In this document: piece after piece, positions 24,069 through 31,180 of the stretch
How the letters are laid out: every line of letters begins with the position of its first letter
Numbering within the stretch: the first letter of the stretch is position 1
From: Bacillota bacterium
Lineage (GTDB): Bacteria; Bacillota_I; Bacilli_A; RF39; UBA660
DNA: 43,407 nucleotides
Assembly: GCA_023391185.1 (NCBI GenBank)
Contig: JAEWBI010000059.1
Location: 1 to 43,407, forward strand
Direction of reading: 5' to 3'
Notes under the pieces: generated by a model
Told to the model about the DNA's origin: nothing
Seen by the model: only the letters and a program-made list of their open reading frames with translations
Database searches by the model: none
Position numbers and translations under genes: made by a program

Positions 24069-25397
24069 TTAATAATACCTTAGTATTATATCATAATTTT
24101 CATTTTTTTGTTTATCAAATTTGCTTTTTTTTAGTCCTGGCAACCAAACAATATTTTCATCATTATCAACTACAACTGGCCAAATGTCTCTATCATCGGT
24201 AGGAATTTTTTCATCTATAAAGATATCTTTAATTTTTTTATTTCCTATCATTCCTTTTACAGCCATTTTATCGCCATCTTTTCTGTTTCTAACATGTAAT
24301 GGTAAAGATATATCTTCTTTACTTAGACGACATATATAATTATCAGTTGCATCGCTTTTATCAACTACTTCTATATTCTTACCATTTGGTAAGTTAATAA
24401 ATTTATTAAGTTCAATTTCATATTCATTATTCTTTTGCGCTAAATCTGCTAACACTAAGGTATCATAAGATTTAATAGCTTGTACATTATTTGGTAAATG
24501 CACCTTTACATTTGCTCTTTTTGAATTTATTACTTCATATAAAATTTCAGCATGTCTATCTGTAATTAACATAAGATCATCTTGATAAATATGTTCTAAT
24601 ATAGAATATATTATTTTCATTTGAATTACCTTGTCTTCTTTAATAATTTTTTCTATTTTTAAAACACCATCAACATATATGCCTTTTATTTTTTTTGATA
24701 CTTCTTTGTCAATATATTCATTATATTCTAATAATGTCTTACTAAATTTATAGAATTTTTGATGTACATTAGGATCCTCTTTTTTAAATTCAGGAACTAT
24801 ATATTTTCTAAACCTATTTCGTGTATAAACATCTTTTTGATTTGAGCTATCAATAGCATATGGAATTTTATTCTTTTTATTATATATAATAATCTCTTCT
24901 TTTGTAAGATGCATAAGAGGCCTTACAATTTTATATGAACATTTATCAATAACTTTAGAAAAGCCGCTATATCCTCTCAAAGTAGAACCTCTTACAATTC
25001 TCATTAATATAGTTTCTATTAAATCATCTCCATGATGAGCTGTAAATAAGTATTTAGCATTATATTTTTTTACAAGACCGCTAAAATAATTATATCTTTT
25101 TGTATGAGCTTCATTATGAAAATTATCATCACCGTAATCTTCTATTGTCATAGTTTCAAAAACAATATTATGATTTCTACAGTACTTTTCAACAAATTTT
25201 TGTTCCTCTATTTGTCCTACTCTACCTGTGTTATGATTCACATGTGCACAAACAACCTCGATATCTAAAGCTTTCTTTACTCTAATAAGTAGAGATAATA
25301 AAGCCATTGAGTCAGGCCCGCCAGATACCCCAGCTATAACTGAATCACCATATTTAATTTTTAAATCATTCATTAAATAATTATAAGCTTCATCCAC
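24069..25397 (-). CDS. tilS: tRNA(Ile)-lysidine synthase
   Basis: 442-residue ATP pyrophosphatase-type enzyme that converts C34 of the tRNA-Ile CAU anticodon to lysidine, so it reads AUA. The PP-loop is SGGPDS (residues 25-30), followed by AHVNHNTG and FTAHHGDDLIETILMRIVRGS. The C-terminal domain includes VRNRKDGDKMAVKG. I use GTG 25397, 5 bases after AAGGTGG; GTG 25406 is in frame but overlaps ung and the ribosome binding site. It lies directly before ftsH, but hprT, which separates them in B. subtilis, is absent. Confidence 0.95.
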   Translation of the reverse strand: MDEAYNYLMNDLKIKYGDSVIAGVSGGPDSMALLSLLIRVKKALDIEVVCAHVNHNTGRVGQIEEQKFVEKYCRNHNIVFETMTIEDYGDDNFHNEAHTKRYNYFSGLVKKYNAKYLFTAHHGDDLIETILMRIVRGSTLRGYSGFSKVIDKCSYKIVRPLMHLTKEEIIIYNKKNKIPYAIDSSNQKDVYTRNRFRKYIVPEFKKEDPNVHQKFYKFSKTLLEYNEYIDKEVSKKIKGIYVDGVLKIEKIIKEDKVIQMKIIYSILEHIYQDDLMLITDRHAEILYEVINSKRANVKVHLPNNVQAIKSYDTLVLADLAQKNNEYEIELNKFINLPNGKNIEVVDKSDATDNYICRLSKEDISLPLHVRNRKDGDKMAVKGMIGNKKIKDIFIDEKIPTDDRDIWPVVVDNDENIVWLPGLKKSKFDKQKNENYDIILRYY

Positions 25398-25399
25398 TA

Positions 25400-26050
25400 T
25401 TACCACCTTATTCCTTCTATATTATTTTTTTCTAAAAAGGTATTCGTTTTTGAAAATGGTTTACTGCCAAAAAAACCCCTACTAGAAGACAATGGAGAAG
25501 GATGAGCACTTTCAACAATATAATGACTTTTATTAGTAATTAAAGCCTTCTTTGTTCTAGCATAACTTCCCCAGAGAATAAAAACTATTGGTTTTTCTCT
25601 ATCGTTTAATTTTCTTATTATTTGATCTGTAAATATCTCCCAGCCTTTATCTTTATGGGATAATGGACTATCTTTTACCACAGTTAAAATTGAGTTAAGA
25701 AGTAAAACTCCTTGTTCAGCCCAATCTATTAAATCATTAGAACTTCTTTCTATATTAAGATCTGATTTTAGTTCCTTAAATATATTTCTTAACGATGGGG
25801 GTCTTTTAATATCATTTGGTACAGAAAAAGACAGCCCTTGTGCTTCACCAGTCCCATGATATGGATCTTGACCCAATATTACTACCTTAACATCATAATA
25901 ATCAGTTAATTTTAATGCTCTAAAAATATTATCATAAATAGGGAAAACTGTTTCATTTTGATACTCATCTTTTATATACTTTTTTAATTTTATGAAGTAG
26001 TCTTTTTTAAACTCTTCAGATAAGATTTCGTACCATTTTGTATTTTTCAT
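25400..26050 (-). CDS. ung: Uracil-DNA glycosylase, family 1
   Basis: 216-residue base-excision repair enzyme removing uracil from DNA. The water-activating motif GQDPYH is at residues 60-65, the DNA intercalation motif HPSPLSSSRGFFG begins at 183, and GVLLLNSILTV is the central motif. Length is typical. It sits 4 bases after rsmA. With dut in the same region, two uracil-avoidance genes lie close together. Confidence 0.97.
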   Translation of the reverse strand: MKNTKWYEILSEEFKKDYFIKLKKYIKDEYQNETVFPIYDNIFRALKLTDYYDVKVVILGQDPYHGTGEAQGLSFSVPNDIKRPPSLRNIFKELKSDLNIERSSNDLIDWAEQGVLLLNSILTVVKDSPLSHKDKGWEIFTDQIIRKLNDREKPIVFILWGSYARTKKALITNKSHYIVESAHPSPLSSSRGFFGSKPFSKTNTFLEKNNIEGIRW

Positions 26051-26054
26051 TATA

Positions 26055-26885
26055 TTACTCCATGTTATTTGCTATATCAGCAAATATTTCAATAGATAAT
26101 TGCTCTGCTCGAACACTTAAATCATAACCATATTTTAATAATGTAGTAGATATTTTATCTAGATTATATCCATTTAAATTATTACGTATGGTTTTCCTTT
26201 TTTGTCTAAAACTATCTCTTACTAATTTAAAAAATAATTCCTCATTTTTAACGTAAATTTTACTTTTTCTTTTAGAAAATGCTACAACAATGCTGTCAAC
26301 ATTAGGTTTTGGAAGAAAAACATTTTTACTTACATCCATTATTTTATTGATGTCAAAGTAATATTTTAGAAAAATAGATAATGAACCATAATCTTTTGAT
26401 CCAGGGCTTGCTTTAAACCTATCGCCTACCTCTTTTTGAACCATAATTACTATTTTATCTACTTCGATATTTTCTTCTATTAATTTTACAATTATTGGAG
26501 TAGTAATATAATAAGGTAAATTAGCTACTACATAAAGCTTATTATATTCATATTTACTTAAATCACTACATATATCTGCTTTTAAAAAATCTTCATATAT
26601 TATATTTACATTATTATATTCTGACAAATTGTCACTTAAAATTTGTTTTAAAGAAGTATCTATTTCATAACAAAGAACACTTTTTGAAGCTTTCGCTAGT
26701 CCACATGTTAAAGAACCTGCTCCAGGACCAACTTCTATTACCAAAGTTTCTTTGTCAATTTCTGATTTATTAACTATATTTGTTATTATATTCTCATCTA
26801 TTATGAAGTTTTGTCCAAACTTCTTTTTAAAATTAAATTCATTGTTTTTTAAAGTTTCTTGCATCTTTTTTGGAGAATATTCCAT
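26055..26885 (-). CDS. rsmA: 16S rRNA (A1518/A1519-N6)-dimethyltransferase
   Basis: 276-residue KsgA-type methyltransferase that dimethylates two adjacent adenines near the 3' end of 16S rRNA, a late step in 30S assembly. N-terminal KKFGQNFIIDENI, SAM motif EVGPGAGSLT (51-60) and the catalytic NLPYYITTPI (from 122) are present. The C-terminal helical domain ends near residue 270. In B. subtilis rnmV lies between the yabE gene and ksgA; here rnmV is absent. Confidence 0.97.
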   Translation of the reverse strand: MEYSPKKMQETLKNNEFNFKKKFGQNFIIDENIITNIVNKSEIDKETLVIEVGPGAGSLTCGLAKASKSVLCYEIDTSLKQILSDNLSEYNNVNIIYEDFLKADICSDLSKYEYNKLYVVANLPYYITTPIIVKLIEENIEVDKIVIMVQKEVGDRFKASPGSKDYGSLSIFLKYYFDINKIMDVSKNVFLPKPNVDSIVVAFSKRKSKIYVKNEELFFKLVRDSFRQKRKTIRNNLNGYNLDKISTTLLKYGYDLSVRAEQLSIEIFADIANNME

Positions 26886-26903
26886 ATTATCACTTCCTTC
26901 TCA

Positions 26904-26932
26904 ATTATACCTAAAAATACAAATATAAGCAA
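26904..26932 (-). promoter_or_regulatory. Sigma-A promoter of rsmA-ung-tilS-ftsH
   Basis: Minus-strand -35 TTGCTT (26932-26927), 17-base spacer and -10 TATAAT (26909-26904). The rsmA ribosome binding site AAGGAAGTGA starts about 4 bases after the -10, so the 5' leader would be very short. Confidence 0.7.
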
Positions 26933-26958
26933 TAAAAAAGGGGTTTTTTACCATCCCC
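26932..26958 (-). terminator. Probable terminator after the G5/3D-domain gene
   Basis: Minus-strand GGGG / CCCC stem with an 11-base loop that contains the TAA stop, followed by T6. The stem is short, so this is less secure than the other terminators. Confidence 0.55.
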
Positions 26959-27649
26959 ATCTTTTAACACTAAAATTTGTATTCTTATTTGTTTTAAAAG
27001 TCAATCCTACCTCGGTAGCAAAAGCTAAATCAATATGAATATATCCTTGATTATATGCACTTCTCATAGCATAACCAGTGTCAAGTACTACCCCAATAAT
27101 TGGTTCCTCTAAGTCACTATTATTAACCTCAATAATAGTACCACAAGGAAATTCTCTTTGATCAGCTGCCAAAATTCTAATATTACCGAAATATTCGTCT
27201 TGATAGTATATACCATCAGTAGTTAAATTTATATATTTTCCAACGTTTGTAGGACATGCGACATAGCCTCTACCATCACAAGTCGTACAATCTGGCCCAT
27301 AACCGGTAACTATGCCGACATATTCCCCATATTTACCAATACCAACTTCTATTACTTCATCTATCTTCTCTTGTAAAGTTTTAAAAGCATTCCCTGAACC
27401 ATCTAAATAAACAATTCCATCTTGGCCTTTAGTTATAACATTAACTATCCCACTAGGAACTTTTGGATTATAGGTAGTTATTGTTTCATACTCTATAAGA
27501 GTATTAACTATACTAGAACTTTTTATTATATCTGCGTTATTAATTCCAATTCTTTGTTTTTCCATTTTTACAGTACCAAAGAAAGAAGAAACTGATACAA
27601 TCAGTAAGCTCGCATATCTTAATACTAGTTTAAAAAATGTTATATTCAT
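26948..27649 (-). CDS. G5 and 3D-domain cell-wall protein, YabE-like
   Basis: 233-residue predicted exported protein. An N-terminal hydrophobic segment (about residues 5-24) looks like a signal or anchor. A G5 domain (about 50-100, with ETITTYNPKVPSGIVNVITKGQDGI) follows. The C-terminal 3D domain has its three aspartates in AADQREFPCGTIIEV, VVLDTGYAMR and YIHIDLAF. Such proteins act on the wall, some as lytic transglycosylases of the Rpf/YabE group. Position after tatD and before rsmA matches B. subtilis yabE. A CTTCDGRGYVACP segment holds three cysteines, unusual for an exported protein of this type. Shorter than YabE (over 400), with the DUF348 repeats missing. Confidence 0.85.
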   Translation of the reverse strand: MNITFFKLVLRYASLLIVSVSSFFGTVKMEKQRIGINNADIIKSSSIVNTLIEYETITTYNPKVPSGIVNVITKGQDGIVYLDGSGNAFKTLQEKIDEVIEVGIGKYGEYVGIVTGYGPDCTTCDGRGYVACPTNVGKYINLTTDGIYYQDEYFGNIRILAADQREFPCGTIIEVNNSDLEEPIIGVVLDTGYAMRSAYNQGYIHIDLAFATEVGLTFKTNKNTNFSVKRWGW

Positions 27650-27668
27650 AAGTCACCTCAAAAACTAC

Positions 27669-27674
27669 ATTATA
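27669..27674 (-). promoter_or_regulatory. Possible -10 upstream of the YabE-like gene
   Basis: Minus-strand TATAAT 20 bases before the ATG, next to a GAGGTGA ribosome binding site. No clear -35. It lies just after a perfect 8-bp hairpin at 27676-27699. Confidence 0.35.
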
Positions 27675-27675
27675 T

Positions 27676-27699
27676 GTATAAATTTTAACATATTTATAC
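27676..27699 (-). other. Perfect hairpin over the tatD stop codon
   Basis: GTATAAAT / ATTTATAC with an 8-base loop; the tatD TAA lies in the 5' arm on the minus strand. No T-run follows, so it is not a normal intrinsic terminator. It may stabilise the mRNA 3' end or form part of a promoter region. Confidence 0.45.
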
Positions 27700-28449
27700 T
27701 TTTAAGTCAAATTGAGCAACCGCATTTTGGCTAGTTATTTCAAGCACTTCTTCAACAGAGATGTTTTTTATTTCAGCTATTTTTTTTGCAACATATATTA
27801 CATTAAAAGGCTCATTTCTTTTACCTCTATATGGTTCGGGAGTCAAATATGGACTATCAGTTTCAAGCACAAGATCGTTTAAATCTAACTCTTTTACTAT
27901 ATCTTGCAACTTAGATGAATTCTTGAAGGTTAAAACTCCACCAATACCAAATTTTATTCCAAGTTGTTTAAACTTTTTTGCCATTTCTAAAGATGAACTA
28001 TAACAATGTAAAATTGCTTTAGTATTACCTAAATTATCTCTTAATATATTATATGTATCTTCCGCAGCTTCACGACTGTGAATTACAATAGGCTTATTAT
28101 ATTTTTTTGCTAACCTTATTTGTTTTATAAAAGCGCTTTTTTGTTCATTCTTGTTATCTTTATTCCAATAATAATCCAAACCTATTTCGCCAATACCAAC
28201 TATTTTAGGATTATTTAAACACATTTCTATAAATTCTAAATCTTCTTCAATATTTGAAGATATTTCATCTGGATGAATACCAATTGTGCCAAATATATTA
28301 CTATATTTTTCAGTCAATTCAAGTACTCTCATATTTGTTTTCATATTACAACCACTAGCAACCATAATATTTCCATTCATATTAGAGATTACTTTTTCTA
28401 CATCATCATAATCATCGATATCTAAGTGACAATGTGTATCTATCATCAT
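27694..28449 (-). CDS. tatD: TatD-family metal-dependent DNase
   Basis: 251-residue TIM-barrel hydrolase, implicated in DNA repair and RNA quality control in other bacteria. Metal ligands are visible: HxH in DTHCHLD, Glu in GEIGLDYYW, His in IVIHSREA, His in ILHCYSS and Asp in LETDSPYL. The start is ATG 28449, 8 bases after GAGG. GTG 28458 is in frame but lies in that site. It precedes the yabE-like gene as in B. subtilis. Confidence 0.96.
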   Translation of the reverse strand: MMIDTHCHLDIDDYDDVEKVISNMNGNIMVASGCNMKTNMRVLELTEKYSNIFGTIGIHPDEISSNIEEDLEFIEMCLNNPKIVGIGEIGLDYYWNKDNKNEQKSAFIKQIRLAKKYNKPIVIHSREAAEDTYNILRDNLGNTKAILHCYSSSLEMAKKFKQLGIKFGIGGVLTFKNSSKLQDIVKELDLNDLVLETDSPYLTPEPYRGKRNEPFNVIYVAKKIAEIKNISVEEVLEITSQNAVAQFDLKV

Positions 28450-28460
28450 AATAATCACCT

Positions 28461-28492
28461 CAAAAAAAATTATACCATAAAACGGTATAATT
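28461..28492 (-). terminator. Terminator with embedded -10-like sequence before tatD
   Basis: Minus-strand 9-bp stem AATTATACC / GGTATAATT with a 7-base loop and then T8. The TAA of the small membrane gene lies in the 5' arm. The 3' arm contains TGGTATAAT, an extended -10, directly before the tatD ribosome binding site, so the element may both end one unit and start the next. Confidence 0.75.
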
Positions 28493-28661
28493 ACGATAAC
28501 TTCAATATAATATACTGGATCATGTAATAAATTACAACTAAGAAATAAAAGAAAGTTAATATATTAAAGGAATATATTAATCTTAAAATCAAAAGTACTA
28601 TCAAAAATAAAAACACAAAAATAAAATTACCTATTTTCTTACCTTTAAATTTTTTCAACAT
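28491..28661 (-). CDS. Small hydrophobic membrane protein
   Basis: 56-residue protein with a basic N-terminus (MLKKFKGKKIGNF) and two hydrophobic helices (about residues 13-29 and 33-52). I choose ATG 28661, preceded by AGGGAAC; the frame is open upstream to 28715. It lies between metG and tatD. I do not recognise the family. Its stop codon is inside a strong terminator, which supports it being a real gene. Confidence 0.5.
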   Translation of the reverse strand: MLKKFKGKKIGNFIFVFLFLIVLLILRLIYSFNILTFFYFLVVIYYMIQYIILKLS

Positions 28662-28716
28662 TTTGTTCCCTAACCTATCTATATAACACGACAGTATAAA
28701 TATAACATTTATCAAT

Positions 28717-28747
28717 AAAAAAAAGCAAACATATTCTTTGCTTTTTT
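28717..28747 (-). terminator. Terminator of dut-metG
   Basis: Minus-strand stem AAAAAAGCAAA / TTTGCTTTTTT with a 7-base loop and a trailing T-run, about 20 bases after the metG stop. It is symmetric enough to work on both strands. Confidence 0.85.
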
Positions 28748-28766
28748 AGTGACATTTTACAACAAT

Positions 28767-30317
28767 TTACAATTTATTGTGTATTTCTTCTAGTTTTTTA
28801 ATCTTATCTATTCTTTCAAATAATGGACTTGGAGAATTCACATGATATTTTTCTACAACTTTTTCATATTCTTTGACACTCGTATTTAATTGTCTAAATA
28901 TTTCTTCAGCTGTATCTGGTAGAAAAGCCTGTAATAAAATTGAAGCCTTTCTTATTCCTTCTAATAAGTTATATAAAACAGTCTCTAATCTTGCTTTTTG
29001 ATTGTCATCCTTTGCTAAACTCCAAGGAGTAGTTTCATCAATATATTTATTTGAAGCTCTAAATAAATCAATAATTTCTTCTAAAGCATCAGAAACTCTA
29101 ATATTGTTCATTTTTTCTTCTATAAACTCAGGTGCCTTTTCAAACCTAGATAAATAATCTTCATCAACTAATTCCTTAGTACCTATTTTTTCAACATTTC
29201 CTTCAAAGTATTTATTTGCCATTGAAATTGTTCTATTAACTAAATTACCTAGTATATTGGCTAAATCAGAGTTTATTCTATCAATTAACAGATCATATGT
29301 AAAAGTTCCATCATTACCAAATGGCATTTCATGAAGTAAATAGTATCTTACTTCATCTACACTAAAATGATTTACTAAGTCATCTGCATATACAATATTT
29401 CCTTTAGATTTACTCATCTTGTCTTCACCAAAAAGTAACCAAGGATGCCCGAATACTTTCTTTGGAAGTGGTAGATCTAATGCCATTAACATAATAGGCC
29501 AGTAAATTGTATGAAATCTTAAAATGTCCTTTCCTATTAAATGTATATCGGCAGGCCAAAACTCCTTAAATTGTTCACTTTGTGAATCTATATCATAGCC
29601 TAAAAATGTAATATAATTACTTAAAGCATCTATCCAAACATAAATTACATGTTTAGAATCGAAATTGACAGGTATTCCCCACTTAAAAGTAGTTCTAGAA
29701 ACACATAAATCTTGTAGACCCGGTTTTATAAAATTATTAACTATTTCATTCTTTCTACTAACTGGTTCAATAAATTCTGGATGCTCTTCTATATATCTTT
29801 CTAGTCTTTCAGCATATTTGTCTAACTTTAAAAAATATGCTTCTTCGCTTGCTGGAACTACCTCACGACCACAATCTGGGCATTTTCCATCAACTAGTTG
29901 AGACTCAGTAAAGAAAGACTCACAAGGTGTACAATATAACCCTTCATATTTTCCTTTATAAATATCACCTTGCTGATATAACTTTTCAAATATTTTGGCT
30001 ACAACCTTTTCATGTTTAGAATCAGTAGTTCTTACAAATTTATCATAGCTTGTATTCATTATATCCCAAATATTTTTAACAACATTTGCTACCTCATCAA
30101 CATATTCTTGTGGTTGTTTTCCAGCATCTTTTGCTTTATCTTCAATTTTTTGACCATGTTCATCAGTTCCTGTTTGAAAAAAAACATTATAGCCAGTTAA
30201 TCTCTTATAACGCGCTATTGCATCAGCTAACACTATTTCATATGTGTTACCTATATGTGGTTTTGCTGAGGCATATGCAATTGCTGTAGATATATAAAAA
30301 TTCTTTTTTTGATTCAT
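28767..30317 (-). CDS. metG: Methionyl-tRNA synthetase (short form)
   Basis: 516-residue class I synthetase that charges tRNA-Met. The HIGH motif appears as HIGN (residues 21-24) and KMSKS at 300-304. Four cysteines (C129, C132, C146, C149) form one zinc knuckle. The anticodon-binding helical domain reaches the end, but the C-terminal OB-fold tRNA-binding domain (Trbp111-like) of B. subtilis MetS, about 660 residues, is absent. It follows dut with its ribosome binding site inside the end of dut, under a T-box leader. Confidence 0.97.
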   Translation of the reverse strand: MNQKKNFYISTAIAYASAKPHIGNTYEIVLADAIARYKRLTGYNVFFQTGTDEHGQKIEDKAKDAGKQPQEYVDEVANVVKNIWDIMNTSYDKFVRTTDSKHEKVVAKIFEKLYQQGDIYKGKYEGLYCTPCESFFTESQLVDGKCPDCGREVVPASEEAYFLKLDKYAERLERYIEEHPEFIEPVSRKNEIVNNFIKPGLQDLCVSRTTFKWGIPVNFDSKHVIYVWIDALSNYITFLGYDIDSQSEQFKEFWPADIHLIGKDILRFHTIYWPIMLMALDLPLPKKVFGHPWLLFGEDKMSKSKGNIVYADDLVNHFSVDEVRYYLLHEMPFGNDGTFTYDLLIDRINSDLANILGNLVNRTISMANKYFEGNVEKIGTKELVDEDYLSRFEKAPEFIEEKMNNIRVSDALEEIIDLFRASNKYIDETTPWSLAKDDNQKARLETVLYNLLEGIRKASILLQAFLPDTAEEIFRQLNTSVKEYEKVVEKYHVNSPSPLFERIDKIKKLEEIHNKL

Positions 30318-30318
30318 T

Positions 30319-30804
30319 TTAACTTTCCTCCTTTACGGTGCTACCAAGTCCACCCATTCGTTCATCTTCTACTTCTTTTTCATTATCTATTGTTAAAAAC
30401 TTTGTGAATATTCCTTGGGCATATCTTTCACCTTTTTGTATTATTATCTTTTCTTTTCCTTCATTTTGAAGAGCTATCCACATATGTCCTTCATTAGATA
30501 TATTATTATAATAATCGCTTTCGATTATACCAACTTGATTACACATTCGTATATTATATTTAAATCCCATGCTACTTCTTACAACTATCATAAGCATTTC
30601 GTCAAAATTCATTTGAACCTTAATACCTGTAGGTATTTTAATAATTTGTCCTGGTTCCATTTCATATGTTTCAATAGCTTCAAAATCATATCCAGCACTA
30701 TTTTTAGTATGTCTTTTAGGTATATTATATGAATTATATAAATCCTTGTTGTCACAAATATCTTTTTTAAATTGCTCAAAACTAATTTTTTCTAATTTAC
30801 GCAT
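30319..30804 (-). CDS. dut: dUTP diphosphatase
   Basis: 161-residue trimeric-type dUTPase hydrolysing dUTP to dUMP, which keeps uracil out of DNA and feeds thymidylate synthesis. Motif 1 is AGYDFEA, motif 2 RSSMGFK, motif 4 RYAQGIF and motif 5 ERMGGLGSTVK. Motif 3 reads VGIIESDYY, where the family usually has an Asp at the catalytic position (IDSDYY), so Glu replaces Asp. It is the first gene behind the T-box, directly before metG; the ribosome binding site is GAGGTGT. Confidence 0.95.
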   Translation of the reverse strand: MRKLEKISFEQFKKDICDNKDLYNSYNIPKRHTKNSAGYDFEAIETYEMEPGQIIKIPTGIKVQMNFDEMLMIVVRSSMGFKYNIRMCNQVGIIESDYYNNISNEGHMWIALQNEGKEKIIIQKGERYAQGIFTKFLTIDNEKEVEDERMGGLGSTVKEES

Positions 30805-30821
30805 AATTACACCTCTTTCTA

Positions 30822-31049
30822 TAAAAAAAAGATTATCCCTAATAAAAGGGCGTAATCTTAATACGCGGTACCACCTTATTCATAATATATAAAATATATT
30901 ACCTCATTTATTTAACGCATAGTATACGTCCTAATCTAAATATCAATTAGGAAGTTCAAGAGCCATTCGAAATAAATTTATTTATCTAGCTTTCACCTAC
31001 CTAGACTCTCTAAGAAATATCTTTATTTTTCTCTCCATCAAAACTTTTC
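30822..31049 (-). promoter_or_regulatory. T-box leader, probably methionine-specific, of dut-metG
   Basis: On the minus strand the leader contains a Stem I distal hairpin TCTAG / CTAGA with GGTGAAA and the preceding AGAGAG (30985-31010), a candidate specifier ATG followed by G at 30966-30963, and further stems. It then has the T-box core GGTGGTACCGCG (30875-30864), which pairs with the uncharged tRNA 3' end. The terminator at 30859-30829 (AAGATTA / TAATCTT with an inner CCCT / AGGG) ends in a T-run. Uncharged tRNA-Met would favour the antiterminator. GGC or TGG readings of the specifier overlap, but metG downstream and the purine after the codon favour ATG. Confidence 0.88.
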
Positions 31050-31055
31050 TTAGGT

Positions 31056-31084
31056 ATTATAACATATCTGCCCTTTTTGTTCAA
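31056..31084 (-). promoter_or_regulatory. Sigma-A promoter of the T-box dut-metG unit
   Basis: Minus-strand -35 TTGAAC (31084-31079), 17-base spacer, extended -10 TGTTATAAT with the -10 at 31061-31056. Divergent from the pyrophosphatase gene. Confidence 0.8.
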
Positions 31085-31144
31085 CATGATTTTTATTTTT
31101 ATTCTTCTCTTAATTAAAATATATATACTAAATATTTATTTTTA

Positions 31145-31153
31145 TGATATAAT
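31145..31153 (+). promoter_or_regulatory. Extended -10 promoter of the pyrophosphatase gene
   Basis: Plus-strand TGATATAAT, an extended -10, 28 bases upstream of the ATG; the -35 is weak. The rest of the 31085-31144 gap is AT-rich with nothing recognised. Confidence 0.6.
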
Positions 31154-31180
31154 TACATAACGTGAAAAGGAAGAGATATT

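Noticed and set aside
30963..30968. Glycine (GGC) or tryptophan (TGG) reading of the T-box specifier
   Set aside because: Both overlap the ATG by one or two bases. The downstream metG gene and the purine after ATG favour methionine, though a structure-based call is needed.
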